Of a DNA stretch of 64,000 nucleotides, positions 44,872-56,844 are shown in pieces (positions within the stretch are counted from its first letter, which is position 1; each line of letters opens with the position of its first letter). The notes under the pieces were generated by a model, which ran no database searches, had not been told where the DNA came from, and saw only the letters and a program-made list of their open reading frames with translations. The stretch lies in NCBI RefSeq assembly GCF_002575655.3, contig NC_053041.3:120434318-120498317 (forward strand). Reading direction: 5' to 3'. A program made the translations under genes and the position numbers. This DNA comes from Aegilops tauschii subsp. strangulata (taxonomy: Eukaryota; Streptophyta; Magnoliopsida; Poales; Poaceae).

Positions 44872-45345
44872 TGTCGGTGTCAAAACCGGTGGATCTCGGG
44901 TAGGGGGTCCCGAACTGTGCGTCTTGGATCGATGGTAACAGGAGACGGGGGACACAATGTTTACCCAGGTTTAGGCCCTCTCTATGGAGGTAATACCCTA
45001 CTTCCTGCTTGATTGATCTTGATGAATATGAATGTTACAAGAGTTGATCTACCCTGAGATCGTAATGGCTAAACCCTAGAAGTCTAGCCTATGAGTATAT
45101 GGTAATGAATCTGTCCTATCCGGACGATGCTCTCCGGTTTATATAGACACCGGAGAGATCTAGGGTTACATGGAGTCGGTTAAAATAAGGAGGGAATCTT
45201 CATAATCGATCGCCTAGCTTGCCTTCCACGCCAAGTAGAGTCCAATCCGGACACGGGTGTAGTCTTCGGTCTTCATAGTCCATCAGTCCGGCCCAATGAG
45301 TAACAGGCCGGACGCCCGAGGACCCCTTAGTCCAGGTCTCCCTCA
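44872..45345 (-). repeat. Gypsy-F 5' LTR
   Basis: 474 bp. On the minus strand it starts TGAGGGAGACCTGGACTAAG and ends GGTTTTGACACCGACA, followed by TTGGTGCTTTCATTGAGAG, the usual position of the primer-binding site. Confidence 0.9.
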
Positions 45346-45756
45346 GGGGGGCACCCCATAGACACACAAGTTGATTGTTTAGCCGTGTGCGGTGCCCCCC
45401 TCCACAGATTTCCACCTCTTTCATATCGTTGTAGTGCTTAGGCGAAGCCCTGCGTCGGTAACTTCATCATCACGCTGTCATGCTGACAAAACTCTCGCTC
45501 GACCTCAGCTGGATCTAGAGTTCGTGGGACGTCACCGAGCTGAACGTGTGCAGATCGCGGACGTGTCGTACCTTCAGTGCTAGGATCGGTTCGGATCATG
45601 AAGACATACTCCTACATCAACTGCGTTGTCATAACGCTTCCGCTTTTGGTCTACGAGGGTACGTAGACAACACTCTCCCCTCTCGTTGCTATGCATCACC
45701 TAGATAGATCTTGCGTGTTCGTAGGAATTTTTTTGAAATTACTGCATTCCCCAACA
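45346..45756 (+). repeat. Angela-type 5' LTR, second part
   Basis: Continues the LTR broken at 36192 (GGGGCACCCCATAGACACAC) and ends TTCCCCAACA. TGGCATCCGAGC at 45758 is a diverged initiator-Met primer-binding site; TGGTATCAGAGC is the expected form. Confidence 0.9.
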
Positions 45757-46980
45757 GTGGCATCCGAGCGAGGTCTATGCGTAGATGTTATATGCATGAG
45801 TAGAACACAAAGAGTTGTCGGCGATAATACTCATACTGCTTACCAGCATGTCATACTTTGATTCGGCGGTATTGTTGGATGAAGCGGCCCAGACCGACAT
45901 TACATGAACGCGTTCATGAGACTGGTTCTACCGACGTGCTTCGCACACAGGTGGCTAGTGGGTGTCTGTTTCTCCAACTTTAGTTGAATCGAGTGTGACT
46001 ACGCCCGGTCGTTGTTGAAGGTTAAAACAACACACTTGACAAAAAATCGTTGTGGTTTTGATGCATAGGTAAGAATGGTTCTTGCTAAGCCCGTAGCAGC
46101 CACGTAAAACTTGCAACAACAAAGTAGAGGATGTCTAACTTGTTTTTGAAGGGCATGTTGTGATGTGATATGGTCAAGACGTGTTGATATATAAATTGTT
46201 GTACGAGATGATCATGTTTTGTAACAGTTATCGGAAACTGGCAGGAGCCATATGGTTGTCGCTTTATTGTATGAAATGCAATCGCCATGTAATTGCTTTA
46301 CTTTATCACTATGCGGTAGCGATAGTCGTAGAAGCAGTAGTTGGCGAGACGACAACGATGCTTCGATGAAGATCAAGGTGTCAAGCCGGTGACAATGGTG
46401 ATCATGACGGTGCTTTGGAGATGGAGATCAAAGGCACAAGATGATGATGGCCATATCATATCACTTATATTGATTGCATGTGATGTTTATCCTTTATGCA
46501 TCTTATTTTGCTTAGTACGGCGGTAGCATTATAAGATGATCTCTCACTAAATTTCAAGGTATAAGTGTTCTCCCTGAGTATGCACCGTTGCAACAGTTCG
46601 TCGTGCCGAGACACCACATGATGATCGGGTGTGATAAGCTCTATGTTCACATACAACGGGTGCAAGCCAGTTTTGCACACGCAGAATACTCGGGTTAAAC
46701 TTGACGAGCCTAGCATATGCAGATATGGCCTCGGAACACTGAGACCAAAAGGTCGAGCGTGAATCATATAGTAGATATGATCAACATAGTGATGTTCACC
46801 ATTGAAAACTACTCCATCTCACGTGATGATCGGACATGGTTTAGTTGATTTGGATCACGTGATCACTTGGATGATTAGAGGGATGGCTATCTAAGTGGGA
46901 GTTCTTAAGTAATATGATTAATTGAACCTTAATTTATCATGAACTTAGTCCTGATAGTATTTGCATATCTAAGTTGTAGA
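45757..46980 (+). other. Angela-type untranslated leader
   Basis: The long leader between primer-binding site and gag, typical of BARE/Angela elements. No ORF is supported. Contains multiple short upstream frames and a GATCACGTGATC palindrome near 46855. Confidence 0.65.
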
Positions 46981-49900
46981 TCAATAGCTCGTGTATAGCT
47001 CCCCATTTATTTTTATATGTTCCTAGAGAAATATAAGTTGAAAAATGATAGTAACAATGATGCAGACTTGGTCCGTGATTTGAGGATTTTCCTCATTGCT
47101 GCATAGAAGAATTATGTCCTTGATGCACCGCTAGGTGACAGACCTATTGCAGGAGTATATGCAAACGTTATGAAGGTTTGGCAAGCTCGATATGATGACT
47201 ACTTGATAGTTTAGTGCACCATCCTTTATGGCTTAAAACCAGGACTTCAAAAATGTTTTGAATGTCATGGAGCATATAAGATGTTCCAAGAGTTGAAATT
47301 AGTATTTCAGACTCATGCCCGTGTCGAGAGGTATGAGACCTCTGACAGTACTTCGCCTACAAGATGGAGGAGAATAGCTCAACCAGTGAGCATGTGCTCA
47401 GATTGTCTGGGTACTACAATCGCTTGAATCAAGTGGGAGTTAATCTTCCAGATAATATAGTGATTGGTAGTGTTCTCTAGTTACTATCACCAAGATACTA
47501 GAACTTCGTGATGAATGATAATATGAAAGGGATGACAAAAACGATTCCCAAAGCTCTTCGCGATGCTGAAATCGGCGAAGGTAGAAATCAAGAAAAAGCA
47601 TCAAGTGTTGATGGTTGACAAGACCACTAGTTTCAAGTAAAAGGGCAAAGGAATAGGAAGGGAACTTCAAAAAGAATGGCAAGCAAGTTGCCACTCCCAT
47701 GAAGAAACCCAAAGCTAGACCCAAGCCTGAAACTGAGTGCTTCTACTACAAAGGAAATGGTCGCTGGAAGTGGAACTACCCTAGATACTTGTTGGATAAG
47801 AAGGATGGAAGTGAACAAAGCTATATTTGATATACATGTTATTGATGTGTACTTTACTAGTGTTTATAGCAACCCCTCGGTATTTGATACTGGTTCAGTT
47901 GCTAAGAGTAGTAACTCGAAACGGGAGTTGCAGAATGAACAGAGACTAGTTAAGAGTGAAGTGACGATGTGTGTTGGAAGTGGTTCCAAGATTGATATGA
48001 TCATCGTCGCACACTCCCTATACTTTCGGGATTAGTGTTGAACCTAAATAAATGTTATTTGGTGTTTGCGTTGAGCATGAATATGATTTGATCATGTTTA
48101 TTGCAATACGTTTATTCATTAAAAGTTAGAGAATAATTGTTGTTCTGTTTACATGAATAAAACCTTCGATGGTCATACACCCAATGAAAATAGTTTGTTG
48201 GATCTCGATCGTAGTGATACACATATTCATAATATTGAAGCCAAAAGATGCAAAGTTAATAATGATAGTGCAACTTATTTGTGGCAGTGCCGTTTATGTC
48301 ATATTGGTGTAAAGCACATGAAGAAACTCCATGCTGATGGGCTTTTGGAATCACTTGATTATGAATCATTTGATGCTTGCGAACGATGCCTCATGGGCAA
48401 GATGAGTAGAACTCCGTTCTCCAGAACAATGCAGCGACCTACTGACTTATTGGAAATAATACATACCGATGTATGCGGTCCGATGAGTGTTAAGGCTCGC
48501 GGCGGGTATCGTTATTTTCTGACCTTCACAGATGATTTGAGCAGATATGGGTATATCTACTTAATGAAACACAAATCTGAAATAGTTGAAAAGTTCAAAG
48601 AATTTCAGAGTGAAGTGGAGAATCATCGTAACAAGAAAATAAAGTTTCTACGATCTGATCATGGAGGCAAATATTCTAGTTACGAGTTTGGCCTTCATTT
48701 AAATCAATGTGGAATAGTTTCACAACTCACGCCACCTGGAACACCACAGTGTAATGGTGTGTCCGAACGTCGTAACTGTACTTTATTGGTTATGGTGCAA
48801 TCTGTGATGTCTCTTACCGATTTACCACTATAGATTTGGGATTATGTATTAGAGACAGCTGCATTCACATTAAATAGGGCACCATCTAAATCCGTTGAGA
48901 CAACACCGTATGAACTGTGGTTTAGCAATAAACCTAAGCTGTCGTTTCTTAAAGTTTGGGGCTGCGATGCTTATGTGAAAAAGCTTCGACCTGATAAGCT
49001 CAAACCCAAATCGGAGAAATGCGTCTTCATACGATACCCAAAAGAAACTGTTGGGTACACCTTCTATCACAGATCGGAAGGCAAGATCTTTGTTGCTAAG
49101 AGTGGATCCTTTCTAGAGAAGGAGTTTCTCTCGAAAGAAGTGAGTGGAAGAAAAGTAGAACTTGATAAGGTAATTGTACCTTCTCCCAAATTGGAAAGTA
49201 GTTCATCACAGAAATCAGTTCCAGTGATTCCTACACCAATTAGTGAGGAAGCTAATGATGATGATCATGAAACTTCAGATCAAGTCAGTACCAAACCTCG
49301 TAGGTCAACCAGAGTACGATCCGCACCAGAGTGGTACGGTAATCCTATTCTAGAAGTCATGTTACTAGACCATGACGAACCTACGAAGTATGAGGAAGCG
49401 ATGATGAGCCCAGATTCCGCGAAATGGCTTGAGGCCGTGAAATCTGAGATGGGATCCATGTGTGAGAACAAAGTATGGACTTTGATTGACTTGGCCGATG
49501 ATCGGCGAGCCATTGAGAATAAATGGATCTTCAAGAGGAAGACGGACGCTGATAGTAGTATTACTATCTACAAAGCTCGAATTGTCGCAAAAGGTTTTCA
49601 ACAAGATCAAGGTGTTGACTACGATGAGATTTTTTCATCGTATCGATGCTTAAAGTCTGTCCGAATCATGTTAGCAACTGCCACACTTGATGAAATCTGG
49701 CAAATGGATGTCAAAATTGCATTCCTTAATGGATTTCTTAAAGAAGAGTTGTATATGATACAACAAGAAGTTTTTGTCAATCCCAAAGGTGCTAACAAAG
49801 TGTGCAAGCTCCAGCGATCCATCTATGGACTGGTGCAAGCATCTCGGAGTTGGAATATACACTTTGATGAGTTGATCAAAGAATATAGTTTTATACAGAC

Positions 49901-50640
49901 TTGCGGTGAAGCCTGTATTTACAAAAAGTGAGTGGGAGCACTACAGCCTTTCTGATAAGTATATGTGAGTGACATATTGTTCATCGGAAATGATGTAGAA
50001 TTTTCTGGAAAGCATAAAGGAGTGTTTGAAAGGAGTTTTTTAAAGAAATTTCTTGGTGAAGCTGCTTATACATTGAGCATCAAGATCTATAGAGATAGAT
50101 CAAGACGCTTGATAAGATTTTTCAATGAGTACAAACCTTGACAATATTTTGAAGTAGTTCAAAATGGAACAGTCAAAGAAGGAGTTCTTGCCTGTGTTGC
50201 AAGGTGTGAAGTTGAGTAAAGGCTCAAAATCCGACCACGGCAGAAAATAGAAAGAGAATGAAAAGTCATTCCCTATGCCTCGGTCATAGGTTCTATAAAG
50301 TATGCTATGTTGTGTACCAGACCTATTGTGTACCTCGCCATGAGTTTGGCAAGAGGGTACAATAGTGATCCAGGAGTGGATCACTGGACAGTGGTCAAAA
50401 TTATCCTTAGTGGAATAAGGAAATGTTTCTCGGTTATGGAGGTGACAAAGAGTTCATGTAAAGAGTTATGTCGATACAAGCTTTGACACCGATCTGGATG
50501 ACTCTAAGTCTTGATCTAGATACATATTGCAAGTGGGAGCAATTAGCTAGAGTAGCTCCGTGCAGAGTATTGTAGACATAGAAATTTGCAAAATACATGC
50601 GGATCTGAATGTTGCAGACCCGTAGACTAAAAATTTCTCT
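46981..50640 (+). pseudogene. Angela-type Copia gag-pol polyprotein, heavily decayed
   Basis: Gag traces start near 47000 with several stops (47104, 47213). The zinc knuckle near 47735 reads ECFYYKGNGRWKWNYPRY, so only one of its Cys/His ligands remains. The integrase core is open at 48153-48833 (HTDVCGPMSVKARGGYRYF; FLRSDHGGKYSS; NGVSERRN), giving the D,D,E residues, then TAG. Reverse transcriptase is open at 48975-49931 (IWQMDVKIAFLNGFLKEELY) and then stops. The catalytic YVDD reads YVSD at 49962-49973 in the next frame. RNase H fragments run to about 50640. No functional enzyme can be made. Confidence 0.9.
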
Positions 50641-50847
50641 CACAGGCAAAACATGATCATACCTTATTACTCTTGGGTGTTAATCACATAGCGATGTGAA
50701 CTAGATTATTGACTCTAGTAAACCTTTTGAGTGTTGGTCACATGGCGATGTGAACTATGGGTTTTTATCACATAAAGATGTGAACTATTGGTGTTACATC
50801 ACATGGAGATGTGAACTAGATTATTGACTCTAGTGCAAGTGGGAGAC

Positions 50848-51425
50848 TGAAGGAAATATGCCCTAGAGGCAATAATAAAGTTATTATTTATTTCCTTATT
50901 TCATGACAAATGTTTATTATTCATGCTAGAATTGTATTAACCGGAAACTTAGTACATGTGTGAATACATAGACAAACAGAGTGTCCCTAGTATGCCTCTA
51001 CTTGACTAGCTCGTTCATCAAAGATGGTTAAGTTTCCTAGCCATAGACATGTGTTGTCATTTGATGAACGGGATCACATCATTAGAGAATGATGTGATGG
51101 ACAAGACCCATTCGTTAGCTTAGCACTATGATCGTTTAGTTTATTGCTATTGCTTTCTTCATGACTTATACATGTTCCTATGACTATGAGATTATGCAAC
51201 TCCCGAATACCGGAGCAACACTTAGTGTGCTATCAAATGTCACAACGTAATTGGGTGATTATAAAGATGCTCTACAGGTGTCTCCGATGGTGTTTGTTGG
51301 GTTGGCATATATCGAGATTAGGATTGGTCACTCAGTATTTCGGAGAGGTATCTCTGGGCCCTCTCGGTAATGCACATCACTATAAGCCTTGCAAGCAATG
51401 TGACTAATGAGTTAGTTGCGGGATG
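50848..51425 (+). repeat. Angela-type 3' LTR, first 578 bp
   Basis: Preceded by GCAAGTGGGAGAC, the Copia polypurine tract. Matches 34881 onward until GTTGCGGGATG, where Gypsy-W is inserted. GGATG (51421-51425) is the expected left copy of its 5-bp target duplication. Confidence 0.95.
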
Positions 51426-52931
51426 TGATACGTCCATTTTGCATCATGCTTTTATCTTGATAATTATTGCATTATGGGCTGTTATTACACGTTATGTCAC
51501 AATACTTATGTCTATTCTCTCTTATTTTACAAGGTTTACAAGAAGATGAGAATGCCGGCAGCTGGAATTCTGGGCTGGAAAAGGAGCAAATATTAGAGAC
51601 CTATTCTGCACAACTCCAAAAGTCCTGAAACTCCACGGAAGTTATTTTCGGAATTAATAAAAAATACTGAGTGGAGAAAGTACCAGAGGGGGGCCACCCA
51701 CCATCCATGAGGGTGGGGGCGCCCTACCCCGTGGGCACGCCCCCTTGCCTCGTGGGCCCCCTAGCAGGCCTCCGGTGTCCATCTTCTGCTATATGAAGTC
51801 TTTTACCCTGGAAAAAATCATAAGCAAGCTTTCGGGACGAAATACCGCCGCCACAAGGCGGAACCTTGGCGGAACCAATCTAGGCCTCCGGTAGAGCTGT
51901 TCTACCGGGGAAACTTCCCTCCGGGAGGGGGAAATCATCACCAACGATCCTCTCATCGGGAGGGGGTCAATCTCCATCAACATCTTCACTAGCACCATCT
52001 CCTCTAAAACCCTAGTTCATCTCTTGTATCCAATCTTTGTATCAAAACCTCAGATTGGTACCTGTGGGTTGCTAGTAGTGTTGATTACTCCTTGTAGTTG
52101 ATGCTAGTTGGTTTATTTGGTGGAAGATCATATGTTCAGATCCTTTATGCATATTAATACCCCTCTGATTATAACATGAATATGATTTGTGAGTAGTTAT
52201 GTTTGTTCCTGAGGACATGGGAGAAGTCTTGCTATAAGTAGTCATGTGAATTTGGTATTCGTTCGATATTTTGATGAGATGTATGTTGTCTTTCCTCTAG
52301 TGGTGTTATGTGAACGTCGACTACATGACACTTCACCATTGTTTGGGCCTTGAGGAAGGCATTGGGAAGTAATAAGTAGATGATGGGTTGCTAGAGTGAC
52401 AGAAGCTTAAACCCTAGTTTATGAGTTGCTTCGTAAGGGGCTGATTTGGATCCATATGTTTCATGCTAGGGTTAGATTTACCTTAATACTTCTTTTGTAG
52501 TTGCGGATGCTTGCAATAGGGGTTAATCATAAGTGGGATGCTTTTCCAAGAATGGGCAGCACCCAAGCACCGGTCCACCCACATACCAAATTATCAAAGT
52601 AACGAACGCGAATCATATGAGTGTGATGAAAACTAGCTTGACGATAATTCCCATGTGTCCTCGGGAGCGTTTTCCTTCATAGAAGAGTTTGTCCAGGCTT
52701 GTCCTTTGCTACAAAAAGGATTGGTCCATCTTGCTGCACCTTATTTACTTTCATTACTTGTTACCCGTTACAAATTACCTTATCACAAAACTATCTGTTA
52801 CCGATAATTTCAGTGCTTGCAGAGAATACCTTACTGGAAACCGCTTGTCATTTCCTTCTTCTCCTCGTTGGGTTCGACACTATTACTTATCGAAAGGACT
52901 ACGATAGATCCCCTACACTTGTGGGTCATCA
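51426..52931 (+). repeat. Gypsy-W 5' LTR
   Basis: 1506 bp from TGATACGTCCATTTTGCATC to CTTGTGGGTCATCA. A TATA-like CTATATGAAGTC lies near 51788, after the GC-rich block shared in style with the Gypsy-S LTR. Confidence 0.95.
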
Positions 52932-52942
52932 AGACTCTTTTC

Positions 52943-52960
52943 TGGCGTTGTTGCCGAGGA
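52943..52960 (+). promoter_or_regulatory. Gypsy-W primer-binding site (tRNA-Asp type)
   Basis: TGGCGTTGTTGCCGAGGA matches the tRNA-Asp 3'-end complement TGGCGCCGTTGCCGGGGA at all but three positions, 11 bases after the LTR. Confidence 0.8.
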
Positions 52961-53037
52961 GTGAAGCGCCTTTGGTAAGTGGAATTTGGTAAGGAAAAAT
53001 TTATATAGTGTGCTGAAATTTACTGTCACTTGTTACT

Positions 53038-54759
53038 ATGGAAAGAAATCCTCTGAGGGGCTTGTCCGGGGTATCTTCACCCCGACCAGTAGAGCAAAGA
53101 GTTGCTCCTCAACCTAATGAACCTACTGAAAATGTTTACTTCGAAATTCCTTCAGGTATGATAGAGAAACTGCTAGCTAATCCTTTCACAGGTGATGGAA
53201 CATTACATCCCGATTTGCACCTAATCTATGTGGATGAAGTTTGTGGATTATTTAAGCTTGCAGGGATGCCCGAGGATGTTATCAAGAAGAAGGTCTTCCC
53301 TTTATTTTTGAAGGGAAAGGCATTGACATGGTTTAGGCTATGTGATGATATGGCATCATGGAACTACAAACGATTGAAAATGGAATTTCATCAGAAGTTT
53401 TGTCCTATGCATCTTGTTCATCGTGATCATAATTATATATATAATTTTTGGCCTCGCGAAGGAGAAAGCATCGCTCAAGCTTGGGGGAGGCTAAAGTCAA
53501 TGTTATATTCAAGCCCCAATCATGAGCTCTCAAGAGAAATTATTATTCCAAATTTTTACGCTCGGCTTTCTGACAACAATCGCTCCATGCTCGATACTTC
53601 TTGTACTGGTTCTTTTATGATGAAGACTATTGAATTCAAATGGGATTTATTGGAAAGAAATAAACGCAACTCTGAAGATTGGGATCTCGACGAAGGTAAG
53701 GAGTCAGGTATAATGCCTAAGTCTGATTGTGTTAAATCTTTTATGGATACCGATGTTTTCCGTGAATTTAGCACTAAATATGGACTTGACTCTAAGATAG
53801 TAGCTTCTTTATGTGAATCATTTGCTACTCATGTTGATCTCTCTAAGGAGAAGTGGTTTAAATATAATCCTCCCATTGAAGTAAAAGTAGTTGCACCTAT
53901 TAAAGTTGAAGAAAAACCAATCACTTATAATGATCCTATTGTTCCTACTGCTTATATTGAGAAACCACATTTCCCTGTTAGAATAAAGGATCATGCTAAA
54001 GCTTCAACTGTGGTCAACAAAAGTAATATTAAGACAGCCAAACCCTCTAAGAAAATTAAATTTGAACCTAGTATTTCTATGGTTAAAGATCTCTTGGCCG
54101 ATAATATTGATGGGCATGTTATTTACTTCTGTGATGAAGCTGGTAGAATTGCTAGACCTGATACTAAAAATAAACATAGACCTGTTGTAGGCATGCCTGT
54201 TATTTCTGTTAAAATAGGAGATCATTGTTATCATGGCTTATGTGATATGGGTGCTAGTGCAAGTGCAATAACTCATTCCTTATACAAAGAAATTATGCAT
54301 GATATTGCACCTGCTGGGATAGAAGAAATTGATGTTACAATTAAGCTTGCCAATAGAGATACTATTTCACCAGTTGGGATTGTTAGAGATGTTGAAGTCT
54401 TGTGTGGGGAAGTTAAATATCCTGCTGATTTTCTTGTTCTTGGTTCCCCACAAGGTAACTTTTGTCCCATTATATTTGGTAGACCCTTCTTGAATACTGT
54501 TAATGCTCGGATCGACTGCGAAAAGGATGTTGTTACTATTGGTTTGGCTGATATGTCTCATGAGTTTAATTTTGCTAAATCTCGTAGACTACCCCGTGAT
54601 GAGGAATTGCCTAGTAAAGATGAAATTATTGGTCTTGCTTCTATTTTCGTGCCTCCTAATGATCCTTTAGAACAATATTTGCTAGACCATGAAAATGATA
54701 TGTTTATGAATAAAGAAGGGAAATATATGAAGTATTCTTTAAACAGGGACCCATTCTGA
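53038..54759 (+). CDS. Gypsy-W gag-protease
   Basis: 573 residues, ATG 53038 after the primer-binding site, no internal stop. The gag core is at about residues 60-190 ([35 protein letters not shown]). A Lys-rich linker leads to an aspartic protease at about residues 385-500: [19 protein letters not shown] (catalytic Asp in D-M-G-A) and [18 protein letters not shown]. It forms the particle and matures it. The C-terminus overlaps the pol frame by 46 bases, and TTTAAAC at 54738-54744 lies in that overlap. Confidence 0.9.
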   Translation: MERNPLRGLSGVSSPRPVEQRVAPQPNEPTENVYFEIPSGMIEKLLANPFTGDGTLHPDLHLIYVDEVCGLFKLAGMPEDVIKKKVFPLFLKGKALTWFRLCDDMASWNYKRLKMEFHQKFCPMHLVHRDHNYIYNFWPREGESIAQAWGRLKSMLYSSPNHELSREIIIPNFYARLSDNNRSMLDTSCTGSFMMKTIEFKWDLLERNKRNSEDWDLDEGKESGIMPKSDCVKSFMDTDVFREFSTKYGLDSKIVASLCESFATHVDLSKEKWFKYNPPIEVKVVAPIKVEEKPITYNDPIVPTAYIEKPHFPVRIKDHAKASTVVNKSNIKTAKPSKKIKFEPSISMVKDLLADNIDGHVIYFCDEAGRIARPDTKNKHRPVVGMPVISVKIGDHCYHGLCDMGASASAITHSLYKEIMHDIAPAGIEEIDVTIKLANRDTISPVGIVRDVEVLCGEVKYPADFLVLGSPQGNFCPIIFGRPFLNTVNARIDCEKDVVTIGLADMSHEFNFAKSRRLPRDEELPSKDEIIGLASIFVPPNDPLEQYLLDHENDMFMNKEGKYMKYSLNRDPF

Positions 54760-56335
54760 AACACAACTTGCATGTTGAAATCCTAGGGGATCCTCCTCCA
54801 CCCATGGGTGATCCCATGTTTGAGCTTAAACCATTACCTAATACTCTTAAATATGCTTATCTTGATGAAAAGAAGATATATCCTGTTATTATTAGTGCTA
54901 ACCTTTCAGAGCATGAAGAAAAGAAATTATTGAAAACTCTGAAGAAGCACCGTGCTACCATTGGATACACACTTGATGATCTTAAGGGCATTAGTCCCAC
55001 TCTATGCCAGCACAAAATAAAATTGGAGAAAGACGCTAAACCAGTTGTTGATCACCAACGACGGTTAAATCCTAAGATGAAAGAAGTGGTAAGAAAAGAA
55101 ATACTAAAGCTTCTGGAGGCAGGTATAATTTATCCCGTTGCTCATAGTCAGTGGGTAAGCCCTGTCCATTGTGTCCCTAAGAAGGGAGGTATTACTGTTG
55201 TTCCTAATGATAAAGATGAATTGATCCCACAAAGAATTGTTACAGGTTATAGGATGGTAACTGATTTCCGCAAATTAAATAAGGCTACTAAAAAGGATCA
55301 TTACTCTTTACCTTTTATTGATCAAATGCTAGAAAGATTGTCCAAACATACACATTTTTGCTTTCTAGATGGTTATTCTGGTTTCTCTCAAATACCTGTG
55401 TCAAAAGAGGATCAAGAAAAGACCACTTTTACTTGCCCTTTCGGTACCTTTGCTTATGGACGTATACCTTTTGGTTTATGCAATGCACCTGCTACCTTTC
55501 AAATATGCATGATGGCTATATTCTCTGACTTTTGTGAAAAGATTGTTGAGGTTTTCATGGATGACTTCTCTGTTTATGGAACTTCTTTTGACGATTGCTT
55601 GAGCAACCTTGATCGAGTTTTGCAGAGATGTGAAGAAACTAATCTTGTCTTGAATTGGGAGAAGTGCCACTTTATGGTTAATGAAGGTATTGTCTTGGGG
55701 CATAAAATTTCTGAAAGAGGTATTGAAGTTGATAAAGCTAAAGTTGATGCTATTGAAAAGATGCCATGTCCCAAGGACATTAAAGGTATAAGAAGTTTCC
55801 TTGGTCATGTCGGTTTTTATAGGAGGTTCAATAAGGACGTCTCAAAAATTTCTAGCCCTCTGACTAATCTCTTACAAAAAGATATTCCTTTTGTCTTTGA
55901 TGATGATTGTGTAGAAGCATTTGAAATACTTAAGAAAGCTTTGATTTCTGCACCTATTGTTCAGCCACCTGATTGGAATTTACCCTTTGAAATTATGTGT
56001 GATGCTAGTGATTATGATGTAGGTGTTGTTCTAGGACAAAGAGTTGATAAGAAATTAAATGTTATCCAATATGCTAGTAAAACTCTAGATAGTGCCCAGA
56101 GAAATTATGCTACTACTGAAAGAGAATTTTTAGCAGTTGTATTTGCTTGTGATAAGTTTAGACCTTATCTTGTTGATTCTAAAGTAACTGTTCACACTGA
56201 TCATGTTGCTATTAAATATCTTATGGAAAAGAAAGATGCTAAACCTAGACTCATTAGATGGGTTCTCTTGCTACAAGAATTTGATTTGCATATTATTGAT
56301 AGAAAGGGAGCTGAGAACCCCGTTGCAGACAACTT
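54714..56335 (+). CDS. Gypsy-W pol: reverse transcriptase and RNase H, truncated by CACTA-4
   Basis: Open in the -1 frame relative to gag from 54714. RT motifs are [54 protein letters not shown] and the catalytic [12 protein letters not shown]. RNase H follows with [33 protein letters not shown] and [20 protein letters not shown]. The frame is cut at GAENPVADN by the CACTA-4 terminus; the codons after 56335 belong to the transposon. There is no ATG of its own at the start, so translation probably needs frameshifting from gag. Confidence 0.9.
54738..54744 (+). promoter_or_regulatory. Candidate -1 ribosomal frameshift site TTTAAAC
   Basis: In gag phase the heptamer reads T TTA AAC, the X XXY YYZ form. 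It lies 12 bases before the gag stop (54757-54759). Slipping back one base gives CAG GGA CCC in the pol frame. Weak downstream pairing is visible: CAAC/GTTG at 54764-54777 and GGGATC/GATCCC at 54787-54815, the latter enclosing the palindrome ACCCATGGGT. Confidence 0.55.
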
Positions 56336-56844
56336 CACTACAAAAAAAGACACATCCGTGAAATTTTGGGCCGAACGAAAATCTTTTCTGTCATACTTAT
56401 GACACTTCTATGACGATAATTGTGACAAAACCCGGTATCATCATAGATGTGGTGGGGTCCTACTTCTATGACAAAAAATCATGACAAAAAATGGGCTTTT
56501 CGTCCTGGGCGGGCCGGAGACGCAGCTGCATGACATTCTTTGGGCCGTCCATGACGGAAAAAACCGTGGTAGAAGCGAGGGCGTGGAAAATATCGGGGAG
56601 TCCCCGGTTACGGTGGGTGGTCGGGGCCGAGCGATGCGCGTTTCTCTCGTACGTACGCGCGTGTGTGCGAGGCGTTGGACTCTAACTGAACCCGAGCGAG
56701 GCGTTGGGCTCTAACTGAACCCGAGCGATTGCACTGCATGCTACGCGTTACTAAACCCGAGCGATCGATCGATGGCTGTTAACTGAACCCGATCGAGCGA
56801 TTCCTTCGCTACTGCTGCTAACTGAAGCCGATCGATGCTGCCTC

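Larger units (their letters stand above)
36193..45345 (-). mobile_element. Gypsy-F, non-autonomous Ty3/Gypsy element (Fatima-like) in the Angela LTR
   Basis: 474-bp LTRs at 36193-36666 and 44872-45345. On the minus strand each begins TGAGGGAG; the right LTR ends CACCGACA and the left one CACCGACG. Gag and protease are on the minus strand, while a separate multi-exon gene occupies the plus strand. No reverse transcriptase or integrase is found. Flanks are GGTGA and GGGGG, so the target duplication is either degraded or the ends have shifted. Confidence 0.9.
34881..51425 (+). mobile_element. Angela/BARE1/WIS-type Copia retrotransposon, interrupted
   Basis: Both LTRs begin TGAAGGAAATATGCCCTAGA. 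The 5' LTR (34881-36192 plus 45346-45756) is split by Gypsy-F. The 3' LTR (from 50848) is split by Gypsy-W after 578 bp, and its remainder lies outside the window. Between the LTRs is a decayed gag-integrase-RT-RNase H polyprotein. The element sits in the TNP2 gene of CACTA-2. The five bases before it are AGCGC; the matching duplication cannot be seen. Confidence 0.95.
51426..56335 (+). mobile_element. Gypsy-W, Athila-like Ty3/Gypsy element, cut by CACTA-4
   Basis: Has a complete 5' LTR, a tRNA-Asp-type primer-binding site, an open gag-protease frame and an open reverse transcriptase/RNase H frame up to the CACTA terminus. Integrase and the 3' LTR are not in the window. The coding frames are the best preserved in the window, so the element is probably young. 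Confidence 0.9.

Noticed and set aside
36188..45350. A 5-bp target-site duplication for Gypsy-F
   Set aside because: GGTGA on the left and GGGGG on the right match at only three of five positions, and the LTR edge is mutated, so no duplication is claimed.
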